A stretch of DNA of 9,440 nucleotides from Deltaproteobacteria bacterium (GTDB lineage: Bacteria; Desulfobacterota; Desulfarculia; Adiutricales; Adiutricaceae). The stretch is from assembly GCA_031267005.1 (NCBI GenBank), contig JAIRZX010000740.1, positions 1 to 9,440 of the forward strand. The letters run 5' to 3'. The notes under the pieces are model-generated. The model worked only from the letters and a program-made list of their open reading frames with translations. It was not told the origin of the DNA and did no database searches. Position numbers and translations under genes: made by a program. Below, piece after piece: positions 1 through 6,490 of this stretch. Numbering within the stretch: position 1 is the first letter of the stretch; every line of letters starts with the position of its first letter.

Positions 1-132
1 ACTCCCGATCCTCCTGGAAACTCCCGATCCTCCTGGAAACTCCCGATCCTCCTGGAAACTCCCGATCCTCCTGGAAACTCCCGATCCTCCTGGAAACTCA
101 CGAGCCTCCTGGAAACTCACGAGCCTCAGGAA
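1..132. repeat. 19-bp tandem repeat array 3' of tagR copy 2
   Basis: Five perfect copies of actcccgatcctcctggaa start at 1, 20, 39, 58 and 77. A variant (actcacgagcctcctggaa) follows at 96 and a shortened 18-bp copy at 115-132. The array begins at or before the window edge, so its true copy number is unknown. A period of 19 is not a multiple of three and no gene crosses it. It lies about 70 bp past the stop codon of tagR copy 2. The unit differs by one base from the 19-bp unit found past the stop of tagR copy 1. Confidence 0.95.
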
Positions 133-163
133 ACATCCGGAGCATCATGAGCCTGATGAGCCA

Positions 164-185
164 GGGGCCACGGGCCACGGGCCAC
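164..185. repeat. Short 7-bp repeat (gccacgg) x3
   Basis: Three near-perfect copies of a 7-bp unit (gccacgg) sit between the 19-bp array and the stop codon of tagR copy 2. They are seen directly. No function is evident, and the run may simply be slippage in a non-coding spacer. Confidence 0.7.
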
Positions 186-200
186 TGGCGCATCCGAGCG

Positions 201-2039
201 TCAGACCGTGGGCTTGGGCATCTTGGAGTCCACGGGCTTCACCTCCAGTTCGCTGCGGGGGATACTGTAGGGGCTGGCGCCCTTTAGCACGGCCTTCACG
301 TGCTTGTCGACGTTGGTAAAGCAGGCGCGAATCTCTCGGTTGAAATAGTCGTCGCCGATGATGTTCCGGCCGATGTCGTCGAGCTGCGCCAGGATAATCT
401 CGTTGCGGTAGTTGTTCTTGGCGTCAATCAAAAGCTTCTCGTAGCGGCCCCGCATGACGAGGAAGGACGATTCGGCGTCCTGCAGGAATGCATGGTCCCG
501 GTCGCGAATTTTTATTTGTTCTTCGCGGGCATCCTGAAATGCCTTCTTGTCGTCGTCAGAGCCGTCGTTCCCTATGAACAGGGCATCCAGCCTTTTCATA
601 TTATTTACGGCTGCCTGGCGCCCGGCGGCAGCGGCAACCATGCGGGCGTTGTTCGCCCGCATCGACATCATAGTGTAAAGGGAGTCCATAAGATGCGAGC
701 GCAATTCGGACGAGCGCAACTCGGCCGCGTTCGAGATGGAGGCTACCAAAGTTGCGCGGACGGCCATTAACGCGCTCTTCTCGCTGTCGGTTTCGGCTCT
801 CTGGATCAGAGTGTCTACTGTCTTTACGGGATCGTAAACAGTCAAAGACCAGTCGTCAGAAGCCATCATGTCCAACTCGACGGAAATTTCACTTAACCTT
901 TGGATGTTGCCGCCGTTAACGGACGAGATCACGAGCCGCAAACCCATGTCGGAAGACTTGGCCTGGCCGTGGCGGTAGTAAAACGGAAATTCCGCGCGGG
1001 CCCCGGGCAGCACCCCAGGGTAGAGGGAATTGAAACTGCCGCCCTTTGTTACGAAGCCGCCAGCGGAGCCGTGGAGGCGGCTCCCCACTGCAATCCTGTA
1101 GTTGTCAATTGTCATCTCGGAGACGTTGCCGACTGTATCGTAGAGTCCGACAGGGTTAGGCAACCTGCGGCCTATCATGCCGGGCTGCGATTTTCTTTCG
1201 CTGGCCCCGTCGTAGTAAATACCGTAATCAGACAGGTCATTACCGGGTCCGGCTGGAAAGAGATCCAGGCTGGACAAGTCCTCGCGCGACGCCAGATGCC
1301 CGCCGCGGGCAGCGTACTCCCACTCGGCCTCGGTGGGGAGCCTTACGACGCCCACTGTTCTTTCGTCGCCCTCTATGGAGGGGAGGGCTTCAGGATGGTT
1401 GGCGAGAAGCCAGTCCATGAGTTTGGACGTGAACTGCTGGGCTTCGTACCATGAGACGCCTGTGACGGGAAGGGCGCCTGCCTTTGGGTCGAACTGGCAA
1501 GGTTCGCCGGACACGCCGCCGTCTGCCGCGTGCTTGGTCACCGCGTCCCACTGGGCGGCGGTAAGCTCGTACTTGCCTATGAGGTAGAGCTGGCGCCCCG
1601 ACTTTTCGTCGAAAAGAAGGCGGTTCTTCAAGGCTACCGCCGTCGGCCGGTACGGCGCGGGAAGGTCTTCGATCGACAAGGGGGATCCCAAATAAATCTT
1701 GTGCCTCCGGTTGAAGTTCTCGGTCCAGTCTTGCTCGCTTCGGGGATCGGAGCCGAAGTAGCCGACTATCTCGCCGAGATAGCCCCTGTCGGGGATAAAG
1801 ACTGGCCTGAAAGCCATGGAGAGCCCGCAGGGCAGGGGCACTACGAAGTCAGATGCGTCCGGGCGAGGGTTCCAGGCATGCTGGGGGGTGACAACTGTGG
1901 ACAACTGGGCGGCTGCCGGGCCGGAAATGAATACAGCCGCGACCGCAACCATAAGGGCGCCCGCCAGGGCCGCCGCGTGCTTGTCGGCGATACTGGGCTT
2001 GCCCGTGAAACGGAGAGTAACGGGAGGAGTCATTTTCAT
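201..2039 (-). CDS. tagR: TagR-like exported FGE-domain protein, copy 2 (T6SS TPP pathway)
   Basis: 612 aa. A signal peptide is visible: a long n-region, a hydrophobic stretch at about residues 22-40, and a likely cut after PAAA near residue 44. An FGE/SUMF1-like fold follows. Its landmarks are KYELTAAQW (156-164), PVTGVSWYEA (191-200), RLPTEAEWEYAARGG (233-247), GLYDTVGNVSEM (298-309), KGGSF (332-336) and MGLRLV (365-370). Where true FGEs have their two catalytic, copper-binding cysteines after GGS, this protein reads NSLYPGVLPGAR, so oxidase activity is unlikely. The only cysteines are C71, C181 and C573, all shared with copy 1. Residues about 380-612 are mainly helical, charged and of unknown fold. 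TagR-type proteins act in the periplasm upstream of PpkA in T6SS control. The start has GGAGGG about 8-9 nt upstream; M3 is a poorer alternative. The gene stands apart from the operon behind a tRNA, and some of its codons are AT-richer than those of copy 1. Confidence 0.85.
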   Translation of the reverse strand: MKMTPPVTLRFTGKPSIADKHAAALAGALMVAVAAVFISGPAAAQLSTVVTPQHAWNPRPDASDFVVPLPCGLSMAFRPVFIPDRGYLGEIVGYFGSDPRSEQDWTENFNRRHKIYLGSPLSIEDLPAPYRPTAVALKNRLLFDEKSGRQLYLIGKYELTAAQWDAVTKHAADGGVSGEPCQFDPKAGALPVTGVSWYEAQQFTSKLMDWLLANHPEALPSIEGDERTVGVVRLPTEAEWEYAARGGHLASREDLSSLDLFPAGPGNDLSDYGIYYDGASERKSQPGMIGRRLPNPVGLYDTVGNVSEMTIDNYRIAVGSRLHGSAGGFVTKGGSFNSLYPGVLPGARAEFPFYYRHGQAKSSDMGLRLVISSVNGGNIQRLSEISVELDMMASDDWSLTVYDPVKTVDTLIQRAETDSEKSALMAVRATLVASISNAAELRSSELRSHLMDSLYTMMSMRANNARMVAAAAGRQAAVNNMKRLDALFIGNDGSDDDKKAFQDAREEQIKIRDRDHAFLQDAESSFLVMRGRYEKLLIDAKNNYRNEIILAQLDDIGRNIIGDDYFNREIRACFTNVDKHVKAVLKGASPYSIPRSELEVKPVDSKMPKPTV

Positions 2040-2080
2040 CGCTCGTTCCCTCCGGGGGTTCGGCGTTCTAGTGCGAGTTC
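2037..2080 (-). pseudogene. Decayed 3' tail of tagS upstream of tagR copy 2
   Basis: The 32 bases at 2037-2068 match 5248-5279, the last codons of tagS plus the tagR ATG, at 26 of 32 positions by eye. In the tagS frame the text reads NAEPPEGTSDE against NIEPSEGMRDV. The codon before it is TAG where tagS has TCG, one base change away. Similarity continues weakly for about a dozen more bases and then fades. This looks like the relic of the permease end that was copied with tagR. Selection on the ribosome-binding region could also have kept part of the match. Confidence 0.6.
2048..2053 (-). promoter_or_regulatory. Shine-Dalgarno of tagR copy 2
   Basis: GGAGGG on the minus strand sits about 8-9 nt before the ATG at 2039. 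It supports that start over the second Met. The same motif with the same spacing precedes tagR copy 1, where it lies inside the final codons of tagS. Confidence 0.75.
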
Positions 2081-2719
2081 TTTATCTGATTGATTGCGGA
2101 AGGGCCACTCTCAGCAACAACCGCCGCAACAAGGCCAGTTTCCGCAACCAAAGCGAAGGCCGCCGCCTTAAGGACGGCAGCTTCAGGCATTGAACCGGCA
2201 CGGCGCTCCTGCCAGCGGACTGTCAGGCAGACGGGCGGCTGAAAAAGGAACTTCTCGGCGAAGTCGAGAGCCGCTGAGCGGAAGAGCTTTTCCGGAGGAT
2301 TGCGGCCCAGCTCCGTCTCTTCGCGTTCCGAAAGGGATTTCCCGACGGCGGCGGCTTCTTCGCGAGAATCCCGAAGGCTAACTTCTGGAAACGCCCCAGG
2401 AACTTAAGAAACCTCCGGCCCGGCACTTGGACTGGAACAACCATAGCTAGCCCCCGCTGGAGCCGCCACTGCTTGCTCACGCTCGAGCCGCCACAGTTTG
2501 CTTCCAATTGGGGTTCACTTTCTGGCTGAGGTCCATACCGACGCCGCCGCCGCTTAGTTTGCAGGGCATTACCCTGGGGTGGGCGCTTTGGATTATCTCG
2601 CGCCGCTGGCATACGGAGACACGCGCGGCATCACCGACCGAACTAGGATTATTATTAACCAAAATACCCCGCTCTATCAGAGCTGTCAACACGAAAAAGG
2701 AAAGCAGAAAGAAATGGAA
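2081..2719. other. Intergenic stretch with no supported gene
   Basis: About 640 bp between tagR copy 2 and the tRNA terminator. Open frames exist on both strands, the longest being 129 codons on the minus strand at 2223-2612. They show low-complexity Arg/Ser/Pro composition, no domain motif and no good ribosome-binding site, so I do not call them. An imperfect direct repeat of 22 bp (19 matches) occurs at 2456-2477 and 2481-2502. A small hairpin with a one-base bulge lies at 2162-2178. A promoter for tagR copy 2 should be in the last ~150 bp before 2039, but I see no convincing -35/-10 pair. Confidence 0.6.
2456..2502. repeat. Imperfect 25-bp-period direct repeat, two copies
   Basis: Two 22-bp copies, at 2456-2477 and 2481-2502, match at 19 of 22 positions around the core gagccgccac. 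Only two copies are present and no function is apparent. Confidence 0.6.
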
Positions 2720-2752
2720 AACCCGGCTGTTCCCTTGAGAACCAGCCGGGTT
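2714..2752 (-). terminator. Rho-independent terminator of tRNA-Leu
   Basis: On the minus strand an AACCCGGCTG stem pairs with CAGCCGGGTT. The inner GTTC/GAAC extends the stem past a single bulged G. The hairpin is followed at once by TTTTCC and a further T-rich stretch. It sits about 45 bp past the 3' end of tRNA-Leu, in the right orientation to end that transcript, and it also isolates tagR copy 2 from transcription coming from the operon. Confidence 0.8.
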
Positions 2753-2795
2753 CTACTCGAAACGGACTTTAGCGGAAGTCGCGGAAAACTAGCGG

Positions 2796-2880
2796 TGGTG
2801 CCCGGAGCCGGGGTCGAACCGGCATGAATTGCTTCGCGGGATTTTAAGTCCCGTGCGTCTACCAATTCCGCCATCCGGGC
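2796..2880 (-). tRNA. tRNA-Leu (anticodon UAA)
   Basis: The minus strand folds as a class II tRNA. The 7-bp acceptor is GCCCGGA with TCCGGGC. The D-arm region reads TGGCGGAATTGGTAGACGC. The anticodon stem CGGGA/TCCCG encloses the loop CTTAAAA, giving anticodon UAA at 2844-2846. A long variable arm is typical of tRNA-Leu, and the T-arm has GGTTCGACC. The discriminator is A, and the CCA end is encoded (2796-2798). A terminator hairpin follows. The tRNA lies between the two tagR copies and is transcribed in the same direction. Confidence 0.97.
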
Positions 2881-3044
2881 GATAATCTATGCGATCGGGG
2901 TCACTAAGACGGCACCGGATCGCTGGCTAAGGGCAATGGCAATGACGGGAGGCGAGCCCGGTTGCCGCCGGGTATGGGCGTGCTCCGGGCCCGCCGGGAG
3001 CAACGGGTCCTTGAAGATCGAGCGAACCTCACTGAATAGGGACC
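2881..3044. other. Intergenic region upstream of tRNA-Leu
   Basis: No gene is supported. The 50 bp next to the tRNA should hold its promoter. An AT-rich segment (CATAGATTAT on the minus strand, about 2884-2893) could contain a -10 element, but no good -35 box is visible. Two GC hairpins occur: cccgg/ccggg at 2957-2972, and gctcc/ggagc at 2982-3001. Neither has a T-tract, so I do not call them terminators, and no clear terminator separates tagR copy 1 from the tRNA. Confidence 0.5.
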
Positions 3045-3124
3045 AAACCAACTCCGGCCTGAACCAACTCCGGCCTGAACCAACTCCGGCTTGAATCAAC
3101 CACGGTCTGAACCAACTCTGGGCC
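3045..3124. repeat. 16-bp tandem repeat array
   Basis: Five units of 16 bp with consensus gaaccaactccggcct start at 3045, 3061, 3077, 3093 and 3109. The first three are near-identical and the last two are diverged. Echoes of the core ggaaccaac recur at about 3148 and 3305, on both sides of the neighbouring 19-bp array, which suggests the two repeat families are interleaved. Period 16 and the low quality of the overlapping 70-codon frame argue against coding. Confidence 0.9.
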
Positions 3125-3170
3125 CCCCTGAGCCTGCAGTGGCCTTCGGAACCAACTGGCCCCTCTTCCG

Positions 3171-3306
3171 GTACACTACCCGAACCTCAGGTACACTTCC
3201 CGAACCTCCGGGAAACTCCCGATCCTCCGGGAAACTCCCGATCCTCCGGGAAACTCCCGTGCCTCCGGGAAACTCCCGTGCCTCCGGGAAACTCCCGTGC
3301 CGACGG
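3171..3306. repeat. 19-bp tandem repeat array 3' of tagR copy 1
   Basis: There are seven units. The first two are 20 bp (3171, 3191), followed by 19-bp units at 3211, 3230, 3249 and 3268 and a degraded one at 3287. In the phase used for the first array the best unit is actcccgatcctccgggaa, one base different from the unit at 1-95. Middle units change gatcc to gtgcc. The array is about 60 bp beyond the tagR copy 1 stop codon, the same relative place as the array at 1-132. Confidence 0.93.
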
Positions 3307-3363
3307 AACCAACCTGAGCCCCGTGAGCCTTAGGGAACCAGGGTCCCCGGCCGCATACGCGCG

Positions 3364-5250
3364 TCAGAGCCTGGGGTTGGGCATCTTGATGTTCACGGGC
3401 TCCACCTCCAGCTCGCCGCGGGGGATCCTGGAAGGGCTGGCGCCCTTTAGCACGGCCTTCACATGCTTGTCGACGTTGGTAAAGCAGGAGCGCATCTCGC
3501 GGTTGAAATAATCATCTCCGATGATGTCCTGGCCGACGTCGGAGAGCTGCGACAGGACAAGCTCGCTTGGGAAGTTGTTCTTGACGTCCATCAAAAGCTT
3601 CTCGTAGCGGCCGCGCATGATGACGAAGGATGATTCGGCGTCCTGGATGAACTTGTGGTTGACGTCGCGATTTTTGATATGCTGCTCACGGCCCTTCTGG
3701 AACGTCTTCTTGTCGGCGGCCGAAACGTCGGGTGACTTGATTTGGGCGTCAAACCTCTTTATATAATTCACTGCGGTCTGGCGCTCGGCGGCGGCAACCA
3801 TCATGCGGGAGTTGTTGGCCCTCATCGACATCATCATGTTAAGGACGCTCATCAGCTGCGAGCGCGCGGCGTCCCTGCGCCGTTCGTTCACGGCCGTGTT
3901 GTAGCCCTCCAGGTTAGTCCGGAGCGTCCTCAACGCCGCCTTCTCGGTGTCGCTTTCCGCGTTCTGGATGAGGCCGTCCACGGTCTTTATGGGATCGTCC
4001 GCAACGAGGGTCTCGTCGGTCTTGGCCGCCTCGGCCAGCTCGTCAGCTATCTCCCCTATCCTCTTGTGGCTCCCGATGTTCATAAACGACAGGATCAGCC
4101 GGACCCCGATGCTGTCGGCCTTGACCGGGCCGCTCCTGTAGAAGAAGGGCAACTCCACCCTGGCCCCGGGCAGAACAGCGAGGTAGGCTGTCCTGTAGCT
4201 GCCGCCCTTGAGCACGAAGCCGCCGGCTGATCCGTGGAGGCGGCTCCCCACGGTCACCTTGAAGGGGTCCATGGTCATCTCGGCCACGTTGCCCACGGTG
4301 TCGTACATCCCGGCCGGGTTAGGAGACTTGCGGCCTATCCTGTCGGGAACCTCTTTCGTTTCGCTGGTGCCGTCGACGTAGAGCCCGTAATCGTTCAGTT
4401 TTTTGCCAGTTTCGATGGGAAAGAGATCCTGCGAGCTCATGTCCTCGCGCGACACCAGATGCCCGCCGCGGGCCGCGTACTCCCACTCGTCCTCGGTGGG
4501 GAGCCTTACGATGCCTACCATCCTATCGTCCTCGACCAAAGAGGGGAGCACTTCGGGATGGTTGGCGAGGAGCCAGCTCATCAGCTTGTAGGTGAACATC
4601 TGGGCTTCGTACCAGGAGATGTTGGCGACGGGGAGCGCCGCGGTCTTGGGATCGAAGGGGCACCCCTCCTTGGTCACGGCGTCCCACTGGCCGACGGTGA
4701 CCTCGTACTTGCCCATGAGGTAGAGCTGGCGGTCTTTTTTGTCGGCTGAGAGCTTGTTCTTGATGGCGAGCGCCGTCGGCCGGTAGGCGGCTGGCAGGTT
4801 GTCGATCGACAGGGGGGAACCCACGTAGACCTTGTGCCTCCGGGTCAGGCTCTCGATGTCGTCCGAGGACGGCTGCTGACCGCCCTGGCCTTCCGGGGCG
4901 GGCGCCTTCGGGGCTTCGGGCGCCGCCCCCGGCTCATCCCCGCCCTGCGCCTCCTCGCCCCGGGACTCGGAGCCGAAGTAGCCCACCATCTCGCCCAGGT
5001 ATCCAGTGACGGGTATGAAGACGGGCCTGAAGGCCATGGTGAGCTCGCAGGGCAGCGGTACCACGTAGTCGTCCTCGGCAGGGTTGGGGTTGGAGGCGTC
5101 CTGGGGCGTGGCCTGGTTGGCCACGCGCAACTGGGCTATGGCCGGGGCGGAGTCCAGGATGACGGCGGCCAGGGCCAGGAGGGCGGCGACCAGGACGGCG
5201 GCCGCGAGCTTGTCGGTGAAAGTGAGCGTGACGGGTGTCGTCTTATACAT
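3364..5250 (-). CDS. tagR: TagR-like exported FGE-domain protein, copy 1 (T6SS TPP pathway)
   Basis: 628 aa. The signal peptide has a hydrophobic core at about residues 15-33 and a likely cut after APAIA (39). The FGE/SUMF1-like landmarks are KYEVTVGQW (181-189), ISWYEAQ (211-217), RLPTEDEWEYAARGG (249-263), GMYDTVGNVAEM (314-325), KGGSY (348-352) and IGVRLI (381-386). The catalytic cysteine pair of real FGEs is absent: RTAYLAVLPGAR follows GGSY. Cysteines are C68, C197 and C589. Residues about 97-129 form a Gly/Pro/Glu/Gln-rich insert that copy 2 lacks. Residues about 395-628 are helical and of unknown fold, with the last ~90 strongly conserved in copy 2. The ATG overlaps the tagS stop by 8 bp (ATGTATAA), indicating translational coupling, with GGAGGG inside the tagS tail as ribosome-binding site. 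TagR is known to act upstream of PpkA. The name rests on the FGE fold together with the TagS-TagT-PpkA neighbours. Confidence 0.9.
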   Translation of the reverse strand: MYKTTPVTLTFTDKLAAAVLVAALLALAAVILDSAPAIAQLRVANQATPQDASNPNPAEDDYVVPLPCELTMAFRPVFIPVTGYLGEMVGYFGSESRGEEAQGGDEPGAAPEAPKAPAPEGQGGQQPSSDDIESLTRRHKVYVGSPLSIDNLPAAYRPTALAIKNKLSADKKDRQLYLMGKYEVTVGQWDAVTKEGCPFDPKTAALPVANISWYEAQMFTYKLMSWLLANHPEVLPSLVEDDRMVGIVRLPTEDEWEYAARGGHLVSREDMSSQDLFPIETGKKLNDYGLYVDGTSETKEVPDRIGRKSPNPAGMYDTVGNVAEMTMDPFKVTVGSRLHGSAGGFVLKGGSYRTAYLAVLPGARVELPFFYRSGPVKADSIGVRLILSFMNIGSHKRIGEIADELAEAAKTDETLVADDPIKTVDGLIQNAESDTEKAALRTLRTNLEGYNTAVNERRRDAARSQLMSVLNMMMSMRANNSRMMVAAAERQTAVNYIKRFDAQIKSPDVSAADKKTFQKGREQHIKNRDVNHKFIQDAESSFVIMRGRYEKLLMDVKNNFPSELVLSQLSDVGQDIIGDDYFNREMRSCFTNVDKHVKAVLKGASPSRIPRGELEVEPVNIKMPNPRL

Positions 5251-6490
5251 CGCGCATGCCCTCCGAGGGTTCGATGTTCGAAAGCGCCTTGTAGGCCGCG
5301 AGCGAGGCCAGGATCATGAAAAGGACCACCGCGCCCGAGGCCGAGCCGAGCTTGGCCCAGGAGAGGGTGCAGAAGCGCTCGACGTTGTTGATGCTGCCCA
5401 TGAACAGGTAGTTCAGGATCCGCGCGGTCAGGATGAAGAGCCCGGCGGCGAGGACGGAGGCCAGGAGCCCCGAAAGGGCCGCCTGGAAGGAAGAGAAGGC
5501 GAACAGGTGCCTCTTGCCCAGGCCCAGGAGGGCCAGGCAGGCGAGCGACTTCCGGTTCTTGGCGACCTGGTCCAGCGAGCCGGAGGAGGCGGAGGCCAGC
5601 GCGCCGATGCCGACCACCGCGAGGAGCGTAAGGGTCACTATGCTGAAGGCCGTGTCCATGCTTCGGACCCTGGCTATCTCGGCGGTGCGGGCCTTCACCA
5701 TGACGCCTTCCGACCTGAGCCTTTCCTGGACGCGGCCCACGGCGTCCAAGTCCCTCGCGTAAAGCCTGAACTGCTGGTAGACCACCTGGTCGCCCGGGGC
5801 CAGCTTGGAAGGGTCCCTGCCCTTCCAGCCGAGCTCCTGGTGCCCGAAGCCGCTCCGGAAGAGCTCCACCGCGCGGATGAGTTCCAAAGAGCCCAGTATC
5901 ATCTCCGCGTCGGCCGTGAAGCCGGGAAGGATGCCCAGGACGGTGAACTCGGTCTCGGCGTGCTCCAGGTACCCAGCCTCAGCCCGCGAGACCCTTCCGG
6001 CGACGGTTTCGCCGGGGCCGACCCCCAGGGCGTCGGCGGCCTTGCGGGATATCCAGATCTCCCTCAAGCCAGTGGGCCTGTCCGCCGCGCCCGGGATCGC
6101 TCCTGGCTCGGCCAGCGCTGTCAGCGGGTCCCCCGGGGCCGTGGCTCCGGTCGCTACCCTCAGGGGCTGGCGGTTCGGCCGGGAAAGGACCAGGACGTTC
6201 GAGACGTCCCTGGTGTTGGGGATGACGAAGGTCACGTCCGGATCGCTTTCCAAATCGTCGAAGAACTTAGGGGAGAAGTTCGGATGGCCTACCGGGCTTA
6301 TCTCCAGGGTGCCGGGATCCACGGCTAGCCGGTTGCTCAAGGTGCCCACGATGCCGTCCTTGAGCCCGAAGATGGTAAGCAGGGGCACGAGGAAGGCCGC
6401 CATGGAGAAGATCGAGCACAGCGAGAACAACCAGTCGCGGCGGTACCTCTTGAACGCTATGGCTATCGCTTGGGAGAAAATCTTCTGCAC
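5243..6490 (-). CDS. tagS: TagS, MacB/FtsX-type ABC transporter permease (T6SS TPP pathway)
   Basis: 415 aa from the GTG at 6490. The topology is that of the MacB/LolCE family: a basic cytoplasmic start (KRYRRDW, 14-20), TM1 about 21-44, a large periplasmic domain about 45-278, TM2 about 279-303, a cytoplasmic RKSLACLALLGLGKRH segment (313-328) like the coupling loop of this family, TM3 about 328-357 and TM4 about 381-402. The C-terminal EPSEGMRD matches the family's usual P-x-E-x-L-R-like ending. TagS pairs with TagT in the inner membrane, in the TPP signalling complex upstream of PpkA. Start choice: the same frame stays open to an ATG at 6700, but those 70 extra codons run through the 20-bp repeats and have no membrane-protein character. 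The GTG lacks a good ribosome-binding site, so the exact start is uncertain. A 6-bp hairpin lies at 6509-6525, just upstream. Confidence 0.88.
   Translation of the reverse strand: MQKIFSQAIAIAFKRYRRDWLFSLCSIFSMAAFLVPLLTIFGLKDGIVGTLSNRLAVDPGTLEISPVGHPNFSPKFFDDLESDPDVTFVIPNTRDVSNVLVLSRPNRQPLRVATGATAPGDPLTALAEPGAIPGAADRPTGLREIWISRKAADALGVGPGETVAGRVSRAEAGYLEHAETEFTVLGILPGFTADAEMILGSLELIRAVELFRSGFGHQELGWKGRDPSKLAPGDQVVYQQFRLYARDLDAVGRVQERLRSEGVMVKARTAEIARVRSMDTAFSIVTLTLLAVVGIGALASASSGSLDQVAKNRKSLACLALLGLGKRHLFAFSSFQAALSGLLASVLAAGLFILTARILNYLFMGSINNVERFCTLSWAKLGSASGAVVLFMILASLAAYKALSNIEPSEGMRDV
5259..5264 (-). promoter_or_regulatory. Shine-Dalgarno of tagR copy 1, inside the tagS tail
   Basis: GGAGGG on the minus strand lies 8 nt before the ATG at 5250. 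It is part of the Ser-Glu-Gly codons of tagS, so translation of tagS and tagR is likely coupled. Confidence 0.75.

Noticed and set aside
300..2093. Several long plus-strand frames opposite tagR copy 2, and similar ones opposite tagR copy 1, tagS, tagT and ppkA
   Set aside because: Antisense shadows of GC-rich genes; the minus-strand products carry clear family motifs and the plus-strand ones none.
2068..2190. 40-codon Ala/Val-rich minus-strand frame just upstream of tagR copy 2, possibly a leader peptide or decayed TagS membrane helix
   Set aside because: Its AGGAG is about 15 nt from the ATG, the third-position GC is near 50% unlike the neighbours, and only its last few codons and the sequence after its stop resemble tagS.
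2223..2612. 129-codon open frame on the minus strand between tagR copy 2 and the tRNA
   Set aside because: Low-complexity Arg/Ser/Pro composition, no recognisable motif and no ribosome-binding site; a typical chance frame in GC-rich DNA.
2957..3001. GC-rich hairpins as a terminator for tagR copy 1
   Set aside because: No T-tract follows either hairpin on the minus strand and the stems are short.
2887..3099. 70-codon minus-strand frame with repeated FRPEL-like text
   Set aside because: The repetition comes from the 16-bp DNA repeat, whose period shifts the frame; no start signal.
1..3306. CRISPR array interpretation of the 19-bp repeats
   Set aside because: The units are directly contiguous with no spacers, and no cas genes are present.
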